64,000 nucleotides of DNA from Fimbriimonadaceae bacterium (GCA_019187105.1 JABAQM010000001.1:1736001-1800000), one strand, 5' to 3'; counted from the stretch's first letter, positions 33,483-42,100 are shown. Translations and numbers: made by a program. The notes: a model not told the origin generated them from the letters alone.

Positions 33483-34472
33483 CTAGACAAGGGCGACGAC
33501 CGGCGAGCCATCCGTGACCCTGCCGATTTCGACGCCCAGCGAGGGTGGGGTCACACTGAAAATGGCCAAGCCCCCCGAGGTCTGCGGGTCCAGCGCGAGC
33601 TGAAGGTACCAATTCGGAAGGTTCGCTGGGGCTTCGAGGCGATCGTCGAGATAAGTCCTGGTCTTCATCGCTCCACCCGTGATCGCACCCTTCTCGACGA
33701 GTGCGGCGATCCCGGAGAAATGCGGCAGCTTGTCGGCGCTGATCTCGATACGGACTCCAGATGCCGCCGCGATATTGTAAAGGTGGCCGGCCAAACCAAA
33801 GCCGGTGATGTCGGTCGCGCAGCGGGATCCAACGGCGTGAGCCGCTTCCATGGCCCCTCGATTCAGGGTCGACATCGCGGCAATCGCTTCCTCTAGCGCA
33901 GTGCCCGTGTCCACGTCGTTCATCGCTGCCGTCGTCACGATGCCGCTTCCGAGCGGCTTGGTCAAGAAGATTCGATCTCCTGGCTTGGCCCCCGTATTAA
34001 CGAACATCCGCTCGGGATCGACCACACCGGTAACTGCCATTCCAAATTTGGGTTCCTTGTCCTCGACCGAATGTCCGCCCACGACGACGGCGCCCGCCTC
34101 GACTGTTTTGTCGAAGGCGCCGGTTAGCACCGCAGCCCAAACTTCGGCTGGTGCAACCGTTGGGTCGAAGCAGGCGATGTTGAGCACGGTTAGCGGCGTG
34201 CCTCCCATCGCGTACACATCGCTCAGCGCATTCGCCGCCGCAATCGCCCCGTACGCATACGGATCGTCGACGATCGGCGTGAAGAAATCGACGGTTTGAA
34301 CCAGGGCTTGGCCGTTCGGAAGGCGAAAGACGCCGGCGTCGTCTTTGTGATCAAATCCGACGAGAAGATTCGGGTTCACCGAAGAGGGCAAGCGTCGGAG
34401 CACGTCCGACAGTTGGGCCGGGCCCAACTTGCTCGCTCAACCCGCGCAGCTTACGAGATGCGTCAATCGCAC
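33483..34472 (-). CDS. selD: Selenide, water dikinase, probably a selenoprotein with in-frame UGA
   Basis: SelD makes selenophosphate from selenide and ATP. The ordinary frame starts only at a TTG (34427), so it would lack the catalytic N-terminus. Reading on upstream through a TGA at 34437-34439 gives VRLTHLVSCAG-U-ASKLGPAQLSDVL. This aligns with Escherichia coli SelD [21 protein letters not shown], with the UGA exactly at the catalytic Cys17 and the lysine conserved. GTG at 34472 is a good start, six bases after a TACACT box. A hairpin follows the UGA directly. Downstream motifs include DPNLLVG-like NPNLLVG, DAGVF, TVDFFTPIVDDP, NALSDVYAMGG, GGHSVEDKEP, DITGFGLAGHL and DPQTSGGL. It predicts 329 residues with selenocysteine at 12. 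Confidence 0.9.
34411..34439 (-). promoter_or_regulatory. Candidate SECIS hairpin next to the selD UGA
   Basis: Seven bases after the UGA (34437-34439), AGTTGGGC and GCCCAACT form a perfect 8-bp stem with a CCG loop (34411-34429). Bacterial SECIS elements are hairpins at this distance, recognised by SelB. The loop has a G, as usual, but is very small. Confidence 0.6.
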
Positions 34473-34478
34473 GGTGCG

Positions 34479-34484
34479 AGTGTA
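34479..34484 (-). promoter_or_regulatory. -10 box for leaderless transcription of selD
   Basis: TACACT on the reverse strand ends six bases before the GTG at 34472, the same spacing as the aminotransferase and speE starts. This supports GTG 34472 as the true start and the reading through UGA. Confidence 0.45.
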
Positions 34485-34545
34485 CCGGCAGCTTCTAACC
34501 GGCTTGAAAGGTGGCCGTGGAAGGAGAAGCGGAAGAACAAACATA

Positions 34546-34574
34546 TTGGACGGATGCGATCTCATTGATATAAT
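34546..34574 (+). promoter_or_regulatory. Strong sigma70-type promoter of the phage-like cassette
   Basis: TTGGAC and TATAAT with a 17-base spacer, the best promoter match in the window. Transcription would start near 34581 and run through the G tract into four tandem genes. Confidence 0.65.
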
Positions 34575-34603
34575 GCAGCTATGTCGCACTACCGCGGCCT
34601 CCC

Positions 34604-34613
34604 GGGGGGGGGG
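34604..34613 (+). repeat. G10 homopolymer in the cassette leader
   Basis: Ten consecutive G residues lie six bases before the ATG at 34620, at the Shine-Dalgarno position. Such tracts change length by slippage; here that would alter ribosome access. Sequencing error in the run length is also possible. Confidence 0.7.
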
Positions 34614-34619
34614 CAATAA

Positions 34620-35000
34620 ATGACAAACGAAGCCTATACGGCAATTCAAATGGCGCCCTTCACCGCGCCACCCATTCGTAGCTATCAGTGGCTGCGCTTC
34701 GGCAGCGTGGATGTCACGTTCAAGGGTTGCCTGCTAGATAGAAGCGGGCAATCCATCGGCAACTTCGAACTCACCATCGGCAATGCCGCCGTGACCCTGC
34801 AAGATGCTTCCGTAAAGAACCCGTCGACCGATTTTCCCACCATTAATGCGGTCGGGGCCATTGGCCGCCTCTCTGGCCCCGTGTACTGCAACACCGGCGT
34901 CGACCCTACCGACGATTCTGTGGTGATCACCCTGGACGATGAGAGGTGTTGGGTCGAACCGGCGAACGAGCGATACATGATCGGGGTCGTGATGGTTTGA
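34620..35000 (+). CDS. Hypothetical protein, first gene of the phage-like cassette
   Basis: 126 residues, no signal peptide or membrane segment, apparently beta-rich: FGSVDVTFKGCLLDRSGQSIGNFELTIGNAAVTLQD, GPVYCNTGVDPTDDSVVITLDDERCWVEPANERYMIGVVMV. Not recognised. It is preceded by a strong promoter and a G10 tract in place of a Shine-Dalgarno sequence. It is followed, after 38 bases with an AGAGGG ribosome site, by two paralogous small proteins and a beta-helix protein, an arrangement resembling tail-fibre regions of phages. That interpretation is inference from gene size and order only. Confidence 0.6.
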   Translation: MTNEAYTAIQMAPFTAPPIRSYQWLRFGSVDVTFKGCLLDRSGQSIGNFELTIGNAAVTLQDASVKNPSTDFPTINAVGAIGRLSGPVYCNTGVDPTDDSVVITLDDERCWVEPANERYMIGVVMV

Positions 35001-35038
35001 TGGCAAGTGTCGTTCGCATCGCAAGAGGGTTAGCGTAA

Positions 35039-35455
35039 ATGCCGGTCGCATCACCCTTCGCCCCGTCGATCGATCAGACGATCTATAGCCTGGAGTCGAG
35101 CTTTGACAGCACGGGCAAGTTTTTCGCGATCTCAGGCAGCAAGCCTGCATCGACCACGCAATCCCACCACGAGATTCTCGTTGACCGACCAACCGTGTTC
35201 CGCAATCTAAGGGTGTATGTCACGGCGAAGCCCGACATCTCGGAAAGCATCCAAATCTTCTTGATCGTGAACGACGTGCAGCTCAGCCTGATGGTGGCGA
35301 TCAACGCAACGACCACGCTGAACGCGTGGGAATCCGACGTGACCGACACCGTCACCTGCTTGCCGGGCGACCGCGTCTGTTTTCAGGTCGTGCCCAGCGG
35401 TACCTCGCCAACGGCCACCATTCAGACCGTCACGATGACGAGGGAGACGCAATAG
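35039..35455 (+). CDS. Small beta-rich protein, paralogue A
   Basis: 138 residues starting MPVASPFAPSIDQTIYS and ending TIQTVTMTRETQ. It is clearly homologous to the next gene (shared start MPxASPxxPxIxQTIYS, shared LRVxV segment, shared end TIQTVTMTRET), so the pair arose by tandem duplication. Mostly beta strands, no signal peptide, no known domain recognised. AGAGGG precedes the ATG. The stop TAG is directly followed by the ATG of the paralogue. Confidence 0.7.
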   Translation: MPVASPFAPSIDQTIYSLESSFDSTGKFFAISGSKPASTTQSHHEILVDRPTVFRNLRVYVTAKPDISESIQIFLIVNDVQLSLMVAINATTTLNAWESDVTDTVTCLPGDRVCFQVVPSGTSPTATIQTVTMTRETQ

Positions 35456-35869
35456 ATGCCCACCGCGAGTCCCTACGTTCCAACTATCGGGCAAACCATC
35501 TACTCGTCAGAGGCGGTGCTAACCGGAACCCGGTATTTCGAGATTGAGGGGAGCCGCACGCCGAGCGTGACGCGGGGCAACCAGGAGGCTTTTGTCGATC
35601 GGTTTACGCGGCTGATGACGCTGAGGGTCTTTGTCAGCTCACCGCCCGCGAGCGGTAAGACGGTAACCATCAAGCTCCTGAAGAACGGATCGGCGACGGA
35701 TCTGGCCGTGACGCTCACCTCCAGCACCTCAGCCAATAGTTGGGTCGCAGACCTGGAACACGAGGTCTCGGCAAACCGGGAAGACCTCCTCTGCTTTGAA
35801 GTGACAACGACTGGATCGTTCCCGTCGGCGACAATACAGACGGTCACGATGACGCGGGAGACTTCATGA
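35456..35869 (+). CDS. Small beta-rich protein, paralogue B
   Basis: 137 residues, MPTASPYVPTIGQTIYS to TIQTVTMTRETS, the duplicate of the preceding gene with large divergence in the middle (GSRTPSVTRGNQEAFVDRFTRLMTLRVFVSSPPASGKTVTIKLLKNG). It starts immediately at the previous stop and overlaps the following beta-helix gene by four bases (ATGA). Strong coupling suggests that the three proteins are made together, perhaps as parts of one surface or tail-like structure. Function unknown. Confidence 0.7.
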   Translation: MPTASPYVPTIGQTIYSSEAVLTGTRYFEIEGSRTPSVTRGNQEAFVDRFTRLMTLRVFVSSPPASGKTVTIKLLKNGSATDLAVTLTSSTSANSWVADLEHEVSANREDLLCFEVTTTGSFPSATIQTVTMTRETS

Positions 35870-37599
35870 GGCTCCTCCACCGACGACCGTATCTGCGCCC
35901 GCCGGCGATCCCGCGGCAAGGAGCAACCTATGAGGACCAGGCGCCGTTTCTCAACAGCCTGATCGAAGACGCCTACGAGAGTGAAGCCGGCATCTTCACG
36001 CTGCCGATGGGCGAACTGACGCTTGGTAGCCCCCTTTACATCAAGAAGGGCTGGGAGAACTTCATCTTGCAAGGTCATCCTGGTGGAACGGTCCTTAAAG
36101 CCTTGCCGGACTTTGTGGCGGCTCCGGACGACTGCCTGATAGGTATCGCTATTAACGGGGGGAATGACGTCAATGACCTGTGGGATATCACGGCCAGCGG
36201 ACGCCGTACGACAGCTGGATTACGGGCCGGTGACACGACGATCGAGCTTCTGCCTGGCCAATCGGAAATCTCATCTCCAACTTTCTGGGGGTTAGCTGAT
36301 CAGGATACGATTCCGGAATGGGATGACAGCCTTGATGTGTGGGAACGGATAACGTACCGGGCGGAACTTGTGGAGGTCGTGGATTACAACCATGATCTCC
36401 GCCGTGCAGTCTTATCCCGCCCTGTGTCTCGCGATTATGACCAATCGGTACAACTCCTTCCGCTTGGATGGAATGAGGTCGGTGTTCGGATGTGCAAAAA
36501 CATCACCGTGCGGAACCTCACACTTGACGGCTTACAAAACGTCGTAACGCCAATCTACTTACCCTTCGGCATCTATGGTGCGCTGTGCTGGGGCTTGCAG
36601 ATCCAGAATATTCAGACCCGATACTTTCGAGATAGCCATCTTCGCCTAGATGCCTGCTCGAATCTTGGTCTTTCAGGCGTTGAATGCTTCGGTGAGCATG
36701 AGTTTTCTGACCTACTCCGCGGCTTGAACTTCTTCTATTGTCGGGATATTTATGTTTCCAATATCTCGGCGGACAAGCTCCGCCACGGTGTCCAGTTCTC
36801 CCAGGGCAACTCATACTTCACGCTGGATGGTTACGTCGCGACAGATTCCTATGATGCCTCCCTTGATACCCACGGGGCTCGTAATCAGCATGGCACGTTA
36901 CGTAACTTTCAGATCGACGAATCCTGCAAAGTTGGAAATACGAGCTATCCGGCCGGCGATCAAGATATCACGCTCCTCAACGGCGCGGTTGGCAAGGCGC
37001 TCACGATCCAAGGCGGGAGCCAAGCAAGCGTCACATCGGTGACGGCACAATACCTCTTACTGCAAACGATTGCACGCTTCCCCCAATTCTATCCGCATGA
37101 CTGCACCTACACCAATTGTACGTTCGACCATGATATCTCGGCGTTTGGAACGAACGCCTTAACGACAAACTGCCATTCCAATGCGGTTACTGATAATGCT
37201 TTCAGACGGAGTACGAACCAGCACTTTTATGGCTGCACGTTTTCACAAGCACAAGTGGGTGCCTCCCAGTGGTGCATCTACTTTGAGGCAATTGACAATC
37301 CGAGCGAGTTTCGTTTCTTCGACTGCACTTTTGTCTCCTTTGCATTTAATCCGCTTATAGATTATCTGAATGGCGATACGGCGCCAGTCTGGCGGCTTAA
37401 CCTCACTGTAGATAGCTGCCATTTCGTCAGCGAGGATGACTATCCAAATGCAATCGAGTTTCAGGCTAACACTAGGGCCGGTATACGACTTTCAAACTCC
37501 TCATTCGTAACGGGTGATCCGACCCCAAACTTCTTAACCATGGGCTCGGGTAGTCTTATTAGTATCGATGAAGACGTAGATAATGTAATCAACCCATAG
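35866..37599 (+). CDS. Right-handed beta-helix protein, tail-spike-like
   Basis: 577 residues without signal peptide. A short N-terminal segment (RRPYLRPPAIPRQGATYEDQAPFLNSLIEDAYESEAGIFTLPMGELTLGSPLYIKKGWENFILQG) is typical of phage tail-spike and pectate-lyase-like proteins, in which a region like this introduces the helix. The rest has repeating short strands (NITVRNLTLDGL, LQIQNIQTRYFRDSHLRLDACSNLGLSGVECFG, RDIYVSNISADKL, CTYTNCTFDHD, FYGCTFSQAQ). Such a fold binds or cuts polysaccharide. No catalytic residues could be assigned. Base composition becomes AT-richer within this gene than in its surroundings, consistent with recent acquisition. Confidence 0.75.
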   Translation: MRLLHRRPYLRPPAIPRQGATYEDQAPFLNSLIEDAYESEAGIFTLPMGELTLGSPLYIKKGWENFILQGHPGGTVLKALPDFVAAPDDCLIGIAINGGNDVNDLWDITASGRRTTAGLRAGDTTIELLPGQSEISSPTFWGLADQDTIPEWDDSLDVWERITYRAELVEVVDYNHDLRRAVLSRPVSRDYDQSVQLLPLGWNEVGVRMCKNITVRNLTLDGLQNVVTPIYLPFGIYGALCWGLQIQNIQTRYFRDSHLRLDACSNLGLSGVECFGEHEFSDLLRGLNFFYCRDIYVSNISADKLRHGVQFSQGNSYFTLDGYVATDSYDASLDTHGARNQHGTLRNFQIDESCKVGNTSYPAGDQDITLLNGAVGKALTIQGGSQASVTSVTAQYLLLQTIARFPQFYPHDCTYTNCTFDHDISAFGTNALTTNCHSNAVTDNAFRRSTNQHFYGCTFSQAQVGASQWCIYFEAIDNPSEFRFFDCTFVSFAFNPLIDYLNGDTAPVWRLNLTVDSCHFVSEDDYPNAIEFQANTRAGIRLSNSSFVTGDPTPNFLTMGSGSLISIDEDVDNVINP

Positions 37600-37628
37600 T
37601 TAATGTTGTGTCAGAGGCAAGGTAAAGA

Positions 37629-39080
37629 ATGATGATTCCAGGTATTGTTTGCTTGTTGTTAGCGGTTTCAGGTAGCACTCAAAGCAATAGTGCTACGTTT
37701 CAACGCACTGGCTACGTCGATGGAAACCAGCCCTATAGTAACGTAAGGCGCATTTCGGACGATGGCAGCACATGCGTTGGAAGCTCTAAAGTCGGATCAC
37801 AAACTGTGCCGTTTAGGTTTGTGGAGGGTAGCTCGGCTGAGTCACTTGGATTCCTACTCGAGCATGACAATCGCGCATTAGGAGTGTCTCATGATGGATC
37901 AACGATCGTAGGGGAATCTGGAGTAGGTTTTATTTGGGACGAAGCTCAAGGAATGAGACAATACGTATTGGATGGCGGGGGCACGGTTCGTGTCGACGAT
38001 ATCACGCCTGATGCTGCAACGGTGGTTGGGTTTGCTGGTAGCGGCTATTTTCGACACAGCATCTTAGGTGGCAAGATCGTGGTTCCTTTAGCTGTACAGT
38101 CGCTTAATGCAGACGCGAGCTATGTGACCGGCCAAGTTAGTGCGATTGCTGGTTTGTGGTGTGAGGATTTGCCCCTTGTGAAAATAGATATGGGCGACAC
38201 GAGTAATGAGTGGTGTATCGACGTAAGTGCGGACGGCAGCCTGGCGACTCTTTACAATGATCGGAGCTTAAGGGTTTGGAAGGAAGGCGTAGGGGTACTT
38301 GACCTACCACCACTATTCGTAAATTCGGATGGGCCTGGTAACAACGTGTGGGCAACAAGCGCAGATGGTCAGGTGTTGGTTGGAGAAGCTGAGGAGGTTG
38401 GTGGATCGCGAAGCGCCGTCATTTGGACTTCAGAAACGGGGACACGTCGAATAAAGGATGTCTTGACTTCGCTAGGTCTTGATGTCGGTAACTTTCACTT
38501 ATGGGCGGCGTTGGACATCTCCGCTGATGGCACCGCAATCTGCGGGAACGGTCGACCTGGTGGACCAGGGTTTCCAACAGAAGGCTGGATGTGTCGCATC
38601 CCGCGCACGGCGCTGTCCCCATATTCGGCGCGGCCAAACTACGTCAAGCCCATCTTCGGCAGCATCACCGCCGGCGACCGGCGCGGGACGTTCAAGCCCG
38701 ACGACGACCGGGAAGAGTTCACCAGCGGGGTCACCCCTACCTTCAACTCCGCTCCCATCACCGTCGAATTCTCGGCCACCCAAGCCCGGACCTATGGCAA
38801 GCTCGACTTCGAGATCGAGCTCCAAGCCAACAAGGTCGGATTGCAGCAGAGCATCGACCTCTGGGATTGGGACCTGAACAATTGGGTGCAAGTGGACACC
38901 CGCGCCGCCAAGAAGGACCAAGACCAGCTCGTCTCCCTTAGCTTCCCGCTCGGGCACTTCTACGTGCGATACGACGGCCGCGTGAAGGCCCGTCTGCGCG
39001 TGAAACCCAACAGCCCCCAATCCCAACCCGGCTTCAAGGCGAAGGTGGATTACGTGGCCTGGAAGGTGACCCCGCCCTAG
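37629..39080 (+). CDS. Secreted HAF-repeat-like protein with mosaic composition
   Basis: 483 residues. A signal peptide (MIPGIVCLLLAVSGSTQSNS) leads into about 300 residues with repeats of type ISDDGSTCVGSS, VSHDGSTIVGES, ITPDAATVVGFA, VSADGSLATLYN, TSADGQVLVGEA, ISADGTAICGNG: the pattern of HAF repeats, with the final repeat entering a W-C-R-I-P ending. From about residue 322 the sequence becomes a GC-rich beta domain (RRGTFKPDDDREEFTSG, LDFEIELQANKVGLQQSIDLWDWDLNNW, RVKARLRVKPNSPQSQPGF), probably a C-terminal module shared with other secreted proteins. The base composition switches sharply near 38590. Function unknown. Confidence 0.8.
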   Translation: MMIPGIVCLLLAVSGSTQSNSATFQRTGYVDGNQPYSNVRRISDDGSTCVGSSKVGSQTVPFRFVEGSSAESLGFLLEHDNRALGVSHDGSTIVGESGVGFIWDEAQGMRQYVLDGGGTVRVDDITPDAATVVGFAGSGYFRHSILGGKIVVPLAVQSLNADASYVTGQVSAIAGLWCEDLPLVKIDMGDTSNEWCIDVSADGSLATLYNDRSLRVWKEGVGVLDLPPLFVNSDGPGNNVWATSADGQVLVGEAEEVGGSRSAVIWTSETGTRRIKDVLTSLGLDVGNFHLWAALDISADGTAICGNGRPGGPGFPTEGWMCRIPRTALSPYSARPNYVKPIFGSITAGDRRGTFKPDDDREEFTSGVTPTFNSAPITVEFSATQARTYGKLDFEIELQANKVGLQQSIDLWDWDLNNWVQVDTRAAKKDQDQLVSLSFPLGHFYVRYDGRVKARLRVKPNSPQSQPGFKAKVDYVAWKVTPP

Positions 39081-39136
39081 GATATGGGACGTTGCGCTGG
39101 TTGGTTGTCTTTGCCCTGCATCAAACCTAACCGCGC

Positions 39137-39142
39137 TACACT
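39137..39142 (+). promoter_or_regulatory. -10 box for leaderless transcription of the M1 aminopeptidase gene
   Basis: TACACT ends seven bases before ATG 39150; there is no Shine-Dalgarno sequence. Confidence 0.4.
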
Positions 39143-39149
39143 TCTACCC

Positions 39150-41486
39150 ATGTGGCTTCAGTTCGCCATTCTGCCGATGGTTGCCCTGACATCGACTCAG
39201 AGCCCTCCTAACCGACCCGCGAGGACGTACGATCTCATCCACCTCAAGGTTGACCTCGGCCTCGATTTCGAGAAGCGCGCGATCAGCGGCACCGCGACGA
39301 ATTTGCTCAAGCCCCTGCGCCCGGGCACCAAGAAGCTCGTCTTCGACTGCGCCAAGCTCAAAGTTGCCGCCGTCAGGGTTAACCGCAAAGCCGTCCGGTT
39401 TGAGCAGCAAGGCGAATCGCTGACCGTTCATTTGGCCACCGCCGCCGGCCCCAAGGATGCGCTGTCCGTCGATATCAGCTATTCGGGCCGGCCCGAAGCC
39501 GGTCTCTACTTCGTTCGCAAGCAGCACGCTTTTCCCGCGAAGAGTGCCGTCGTGTTCACCCAGGGCGAATGCGAAGACACGCGCCACTGGATTCCCACGT
39601 ACGACTATCCCGACGACCGCACCACGACGGAAACGGTCATCAGGGTGCCGAAGAACAATTTCGTCCTGAGCAACGGCAAGCTGGTGGAAGTCCGAAAAGG
39701 GGCCGACACCTGGACCTACCACTGGCGGATGGACCAGCCCCATTCGACCTACTTGATCAGCGTCGTCGCGGGCGATTACGTCCAAGGGCGCGAAAAATGG
39801 GGCACCTTGCCAGTTGACTGGTATGTCCCGCGCGGCCTCGAGGAAGAAGGGCGCGGAGCCTTCGCCGGCACCGCCGACATGGTCAAGTTCTTCTCCGAGC
39901 TCACGGGTCTGAAATACCCGTTCGCCAAATACAGCCAGTCCGCCGTCCCCGACTTCATGTTCGGCGGCATGGAAAACACCACCTGCACCACCCAAACCAT
40001 CCGCTGCCTGCATCACCCCGACGAGCACCCCCTTGAGGACTGGTCCGGACTGGTCCTGCACGAGCTTGCTCACCAATGGTTCGGAGACACGGTCACGTGC
40101 GCGACCTGGTCCCACATCTGGATTAACGAGGGCTTCGCCACGTTCCTCCCCTCGTTCTATGTCCGCAAGCGTGATGGAGAAGATGCCTTCCACCTTTCTC
40201 GCTACGGCACCTTCCAAGGCGGATTCGGAGGCATGATGGCGGCCAACCGCCCAATGGTAAGTACGAAGTACCAGATTCCAATGGATATGTTCGATGGCAA
40301 CGCCTATCCCGGCGGCGCCTCCCGAATGTTCATGCTCATGCACGAGCTCGGCGAGAAGGTCTTCTGGAAATCCGTTACGGACTTCCTTCATGCGTACAAG
40401 CACAAGAACGCCACAACGGAGCAATTCTTCGCTTCGGTCGGCAAGTCGTCTGGCAAGAACCTCGACGCGTTTCGCAAGCAATGGTTCTACACCGCCGGCG
40501 CCCCCAAGCTAAAGCTTTCCAGGGAAGGCGAGGACATCATCATCACCCAGACCGCACCGCTTTTCAACCTCAAGACGCAGATCGCCTTCTGGCAAAACGG
40601 AAAGTGGACCCGTCGGCCGGTCACGATCGCGGGGCCCACGACCAAAGTGCCTGCGACCGATTTCTCGAACGCCTCCTACATTCTCGATCCCGATGTCTGG
40701 ATCATGGGCCAGATCGACTACAGCGGCGAGCTTTCCGGAACGGAATGTGCCGAGCTTTTCGTTTCAGGCGTCAACGGCGCACAGCGCGCCCGGTTGCTGG
40801 ACCGCGTTGGCAATCGCCTGAGCCAACAGCAAGTTGCCGACCTCCTGGAGTGGGAGAAGCTCGTCGACTTGCGGACGCGGCTCGTCGGTCTTCTTGGAGC
40901 CGGATCCGAAAACCTGCTGCTCAGGCTTCTTGACCACCCGGACAAGCGGATCGTCAACGCTGCTATCGCAAAGTGGGCTGGAATGCCGGCCGATGACGAG
41001 GCCAAACGTGGCATCCAGTCCGTCTGGACCACCAGCCGGAGCCAAGCCCTTCGGCAGACCGCCTTGAGCACGCTTTTGGCTTGGAGCCAAGACCTTTCCG
41101 TTGCCGAAGAAGCGCTCAATACCCCCAGCCTGCACGACAGCTTCCGGATGGCCGGCCTCGGCAAGATTTGCGAAAAGGATCCCGAACGAGGCCGCATGCT
41201 GTGCCTGGCAATCCTCACCGACGACTCCTCGGAACCGTTGCGAATCGAGGCCGTGAGGCGCCTGGGCGGGCTTAAGGATGCCAACGGCTCGACCGCGGTT
41301 TTCGACGGGCTGGTCGCGACGCTGGAAAATGGCTCCTTCAATGCGAGGCGGACTGCGATCGACAGCCTTAAACAATACGGCGACAAGCGCGCGATTGCCC
41401 ATATCCAGCCCTTCCTCACCCACGGGATGCACTTCATGCGGAGAGTCGCCCGGTCCGCCGTGGACGAACTAGGGAAGCTGCCGTGA
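39150..41486 (+). CDS. M1 family metallopeptidase with C-terminal HEAT-like repeats
   Basis: Zinc aminopeptidase of about 778 residues, probably exported: the ATG at 39150 gives WLQFAILPMVALTSTQ, a short signal peptide. The N-terminal beta domain (YDLIHLKVDLGLDFEKRAISGTATNLL) is followed by the exopeptidase motif GGMENTT (GAMEN family) and the zinc motif HELAHQWFGD with a downstream glutamate (INEGFATFL), all intact. The last 230 residues are alpha-helical repeats (ALNTPSLHDSFRMAGLGKICEKDPERGRML, EAVRRLGGLKDANGSTAVFDGLVATLENGSF). Peptide specificity is unknown. The GTGA overlap couples it to a lipoprotein gene. Confidence 0.92.
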   Translation: MWLQFAILPMVALTSTQSPPNRPARTYDLIHLKVDLGLDFEKRAISGTATNLLKPLRPGTKKLVFDCAKLKVAAVRVNRKAVRFEQQGESLTVHLATAAGPKDALSVDISYSGRPEAGLYFVRKQHAFPAKSAVVFTQGECEDTRHWIPTYDYPDDRTTTETVIRVPKNNFVLSNGKLVEVRKGADTWTYHWRMDQPHSTYLISVVAGDYVQGREKWGTLPVDWYVPRGLEEEGRGAFAGTADMVKFFSELTGLKYPFAKYSQSAVPDFMFGGMENTTCTTQTIRCLHHPDEHPLEDWSGLVLHELAHQWFGDTVTCATWSHIWINEGFATFLPSFYVRKRDGEDAFHLSRYGTFQGGFGGMMAANRPMVSTKYQIPMDMFDGNAYPGGASRMFMLMHELGEKVFWKSVTDFLHAYKHKNATTEQFFASVGKSSGKNLDAFRKQWFYTAGAPKLKLSREGEDIIITQTAPLFNLKTQIAFWQNGKWTRRPVTIAGPTTKVPATDFSNASYILDPDVWIMGQIDYSGELSGTECAELFVSGVNGAQRARLLDRVGNRLSQQQVADLLEWEKLVDLRTRLVGLLGAGSENLLLRLLDHPDKRIVNAAIAKWAGMPADDEAKRGIQSVWTTSRSQALRQTALSTLLAWSQDLSVAEEALNTPSLHDSFRMAGLGKICEKDPERGRMLCLAILTDDSSEPLRIEAVRRLGGLKDANGSTAVFDGLVATLENGSFNARRTAIDSLKQYGDKRAIAHIQPFLTHGMHFMRRVARSAVDELGKLP

Positions 41487-42100
41487 GAGTCGCTATTCCT
41501 CTCGCCCTGTTGCTCATTTGCGGCTGCGCCAAGCAGGAAGCGCAGAAGAGCACGAAGAAGGATGAGTCGATCGTCGGCATTGCGACCCAGGAGATCACCG
41601 GTAAGGCCTACCAATTCCATATCCCCGCCGACTGGAAGCCTTACGACCTGACCAACGACCAATTTGAGAAGTCGATCAACAAAGTAGATGTGGGCAAGAA
41701 CCCGGAGGAGACCCGCCAGATGCTGCGCCAGGCCAAGAAATCCGGGATCATCCACTTCATGGCCTTCGCAAGCCAAGCGTCTGACAATTTCTCGCCCAAC
41801 GTGCACGTCGTCGTAATCCCCAGCGGCGAGAAGGACCTCAAGGTCCACTTCGAAGGAGCCAAGAAGCAGCTTGAGCAATACGGCAAGATTGTCCGGGCGG
41901 AAATCGACCAGCCCAACATGACCTCCATCGTCGAGGCCGAGATTCCGGCTGGCAGCCCGCCCCAGCCCGTCCGCACCATGAACATCACGAAAGTCACCGG
42001 CAAACAGGCGATCTCGCTGAACTACAGCTATCTCCCGAGCCAAGCCGAGCGAGTCAAGCCGGCGATCGACCTCGCGATGAAGACGTTCAAGACAAACTGA
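41483..42100 (+). CDS. Predicted lipoprotein, paralogue 1
   Basis: 205 residues from GTG that overlaps the aminopeptidase stop. Lipoprotein-type N-terminus RVAIPLALLLICGCAKQ with two close cysteines. The body (KAYQFHIPADWKPYDLTNDQFEKSINKVDVGKNPEETRQMLRQAKKSGIIHFMAFASQASDNFSPNVHVVV) is homologous to the next gene (shared layout DWKPYDLT/GWQRFDLT, VGKNPEETRQML/VGKDPEKAREML, FSPNVHVVV/FSPNVNVVV). I do not recognise a named family. It resembles small periplasmic proteins that bind outer-membrane components, but no function can be given. Confidence 0.75.
   Translation: MRVAIPLALLLICGCAKQEAQKSTKKDESIVGIATQEITGKAYQFHIPADWKPYDLTNDQFEKSINKVDVGKNPEETRQMLRQAKKSGIIHFMAFASQASDNFSPNVHVVVIPSGEKDLKVHFEGAKKQLEQYGKIVRAEIDQPNMTSIVEAEIPAGSPPQPVRTMNITKVTGKQAISLNYSYLPSQAERVKPAIDLAMKTFKTN

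Noticed and set aside
34620-39080. A complete prophage or integrative element
   Set aside because: No integrase, transposase, capsid, terminase or attachment repeats were seen; only the tail-like cassette and mosaic gene remain.
39144-40481. A 445-codon reverse frame opposite the M1 aminopeptidase
   Set aside because: Antisense shadow of a clear gene; no motifs, no ribosome site.
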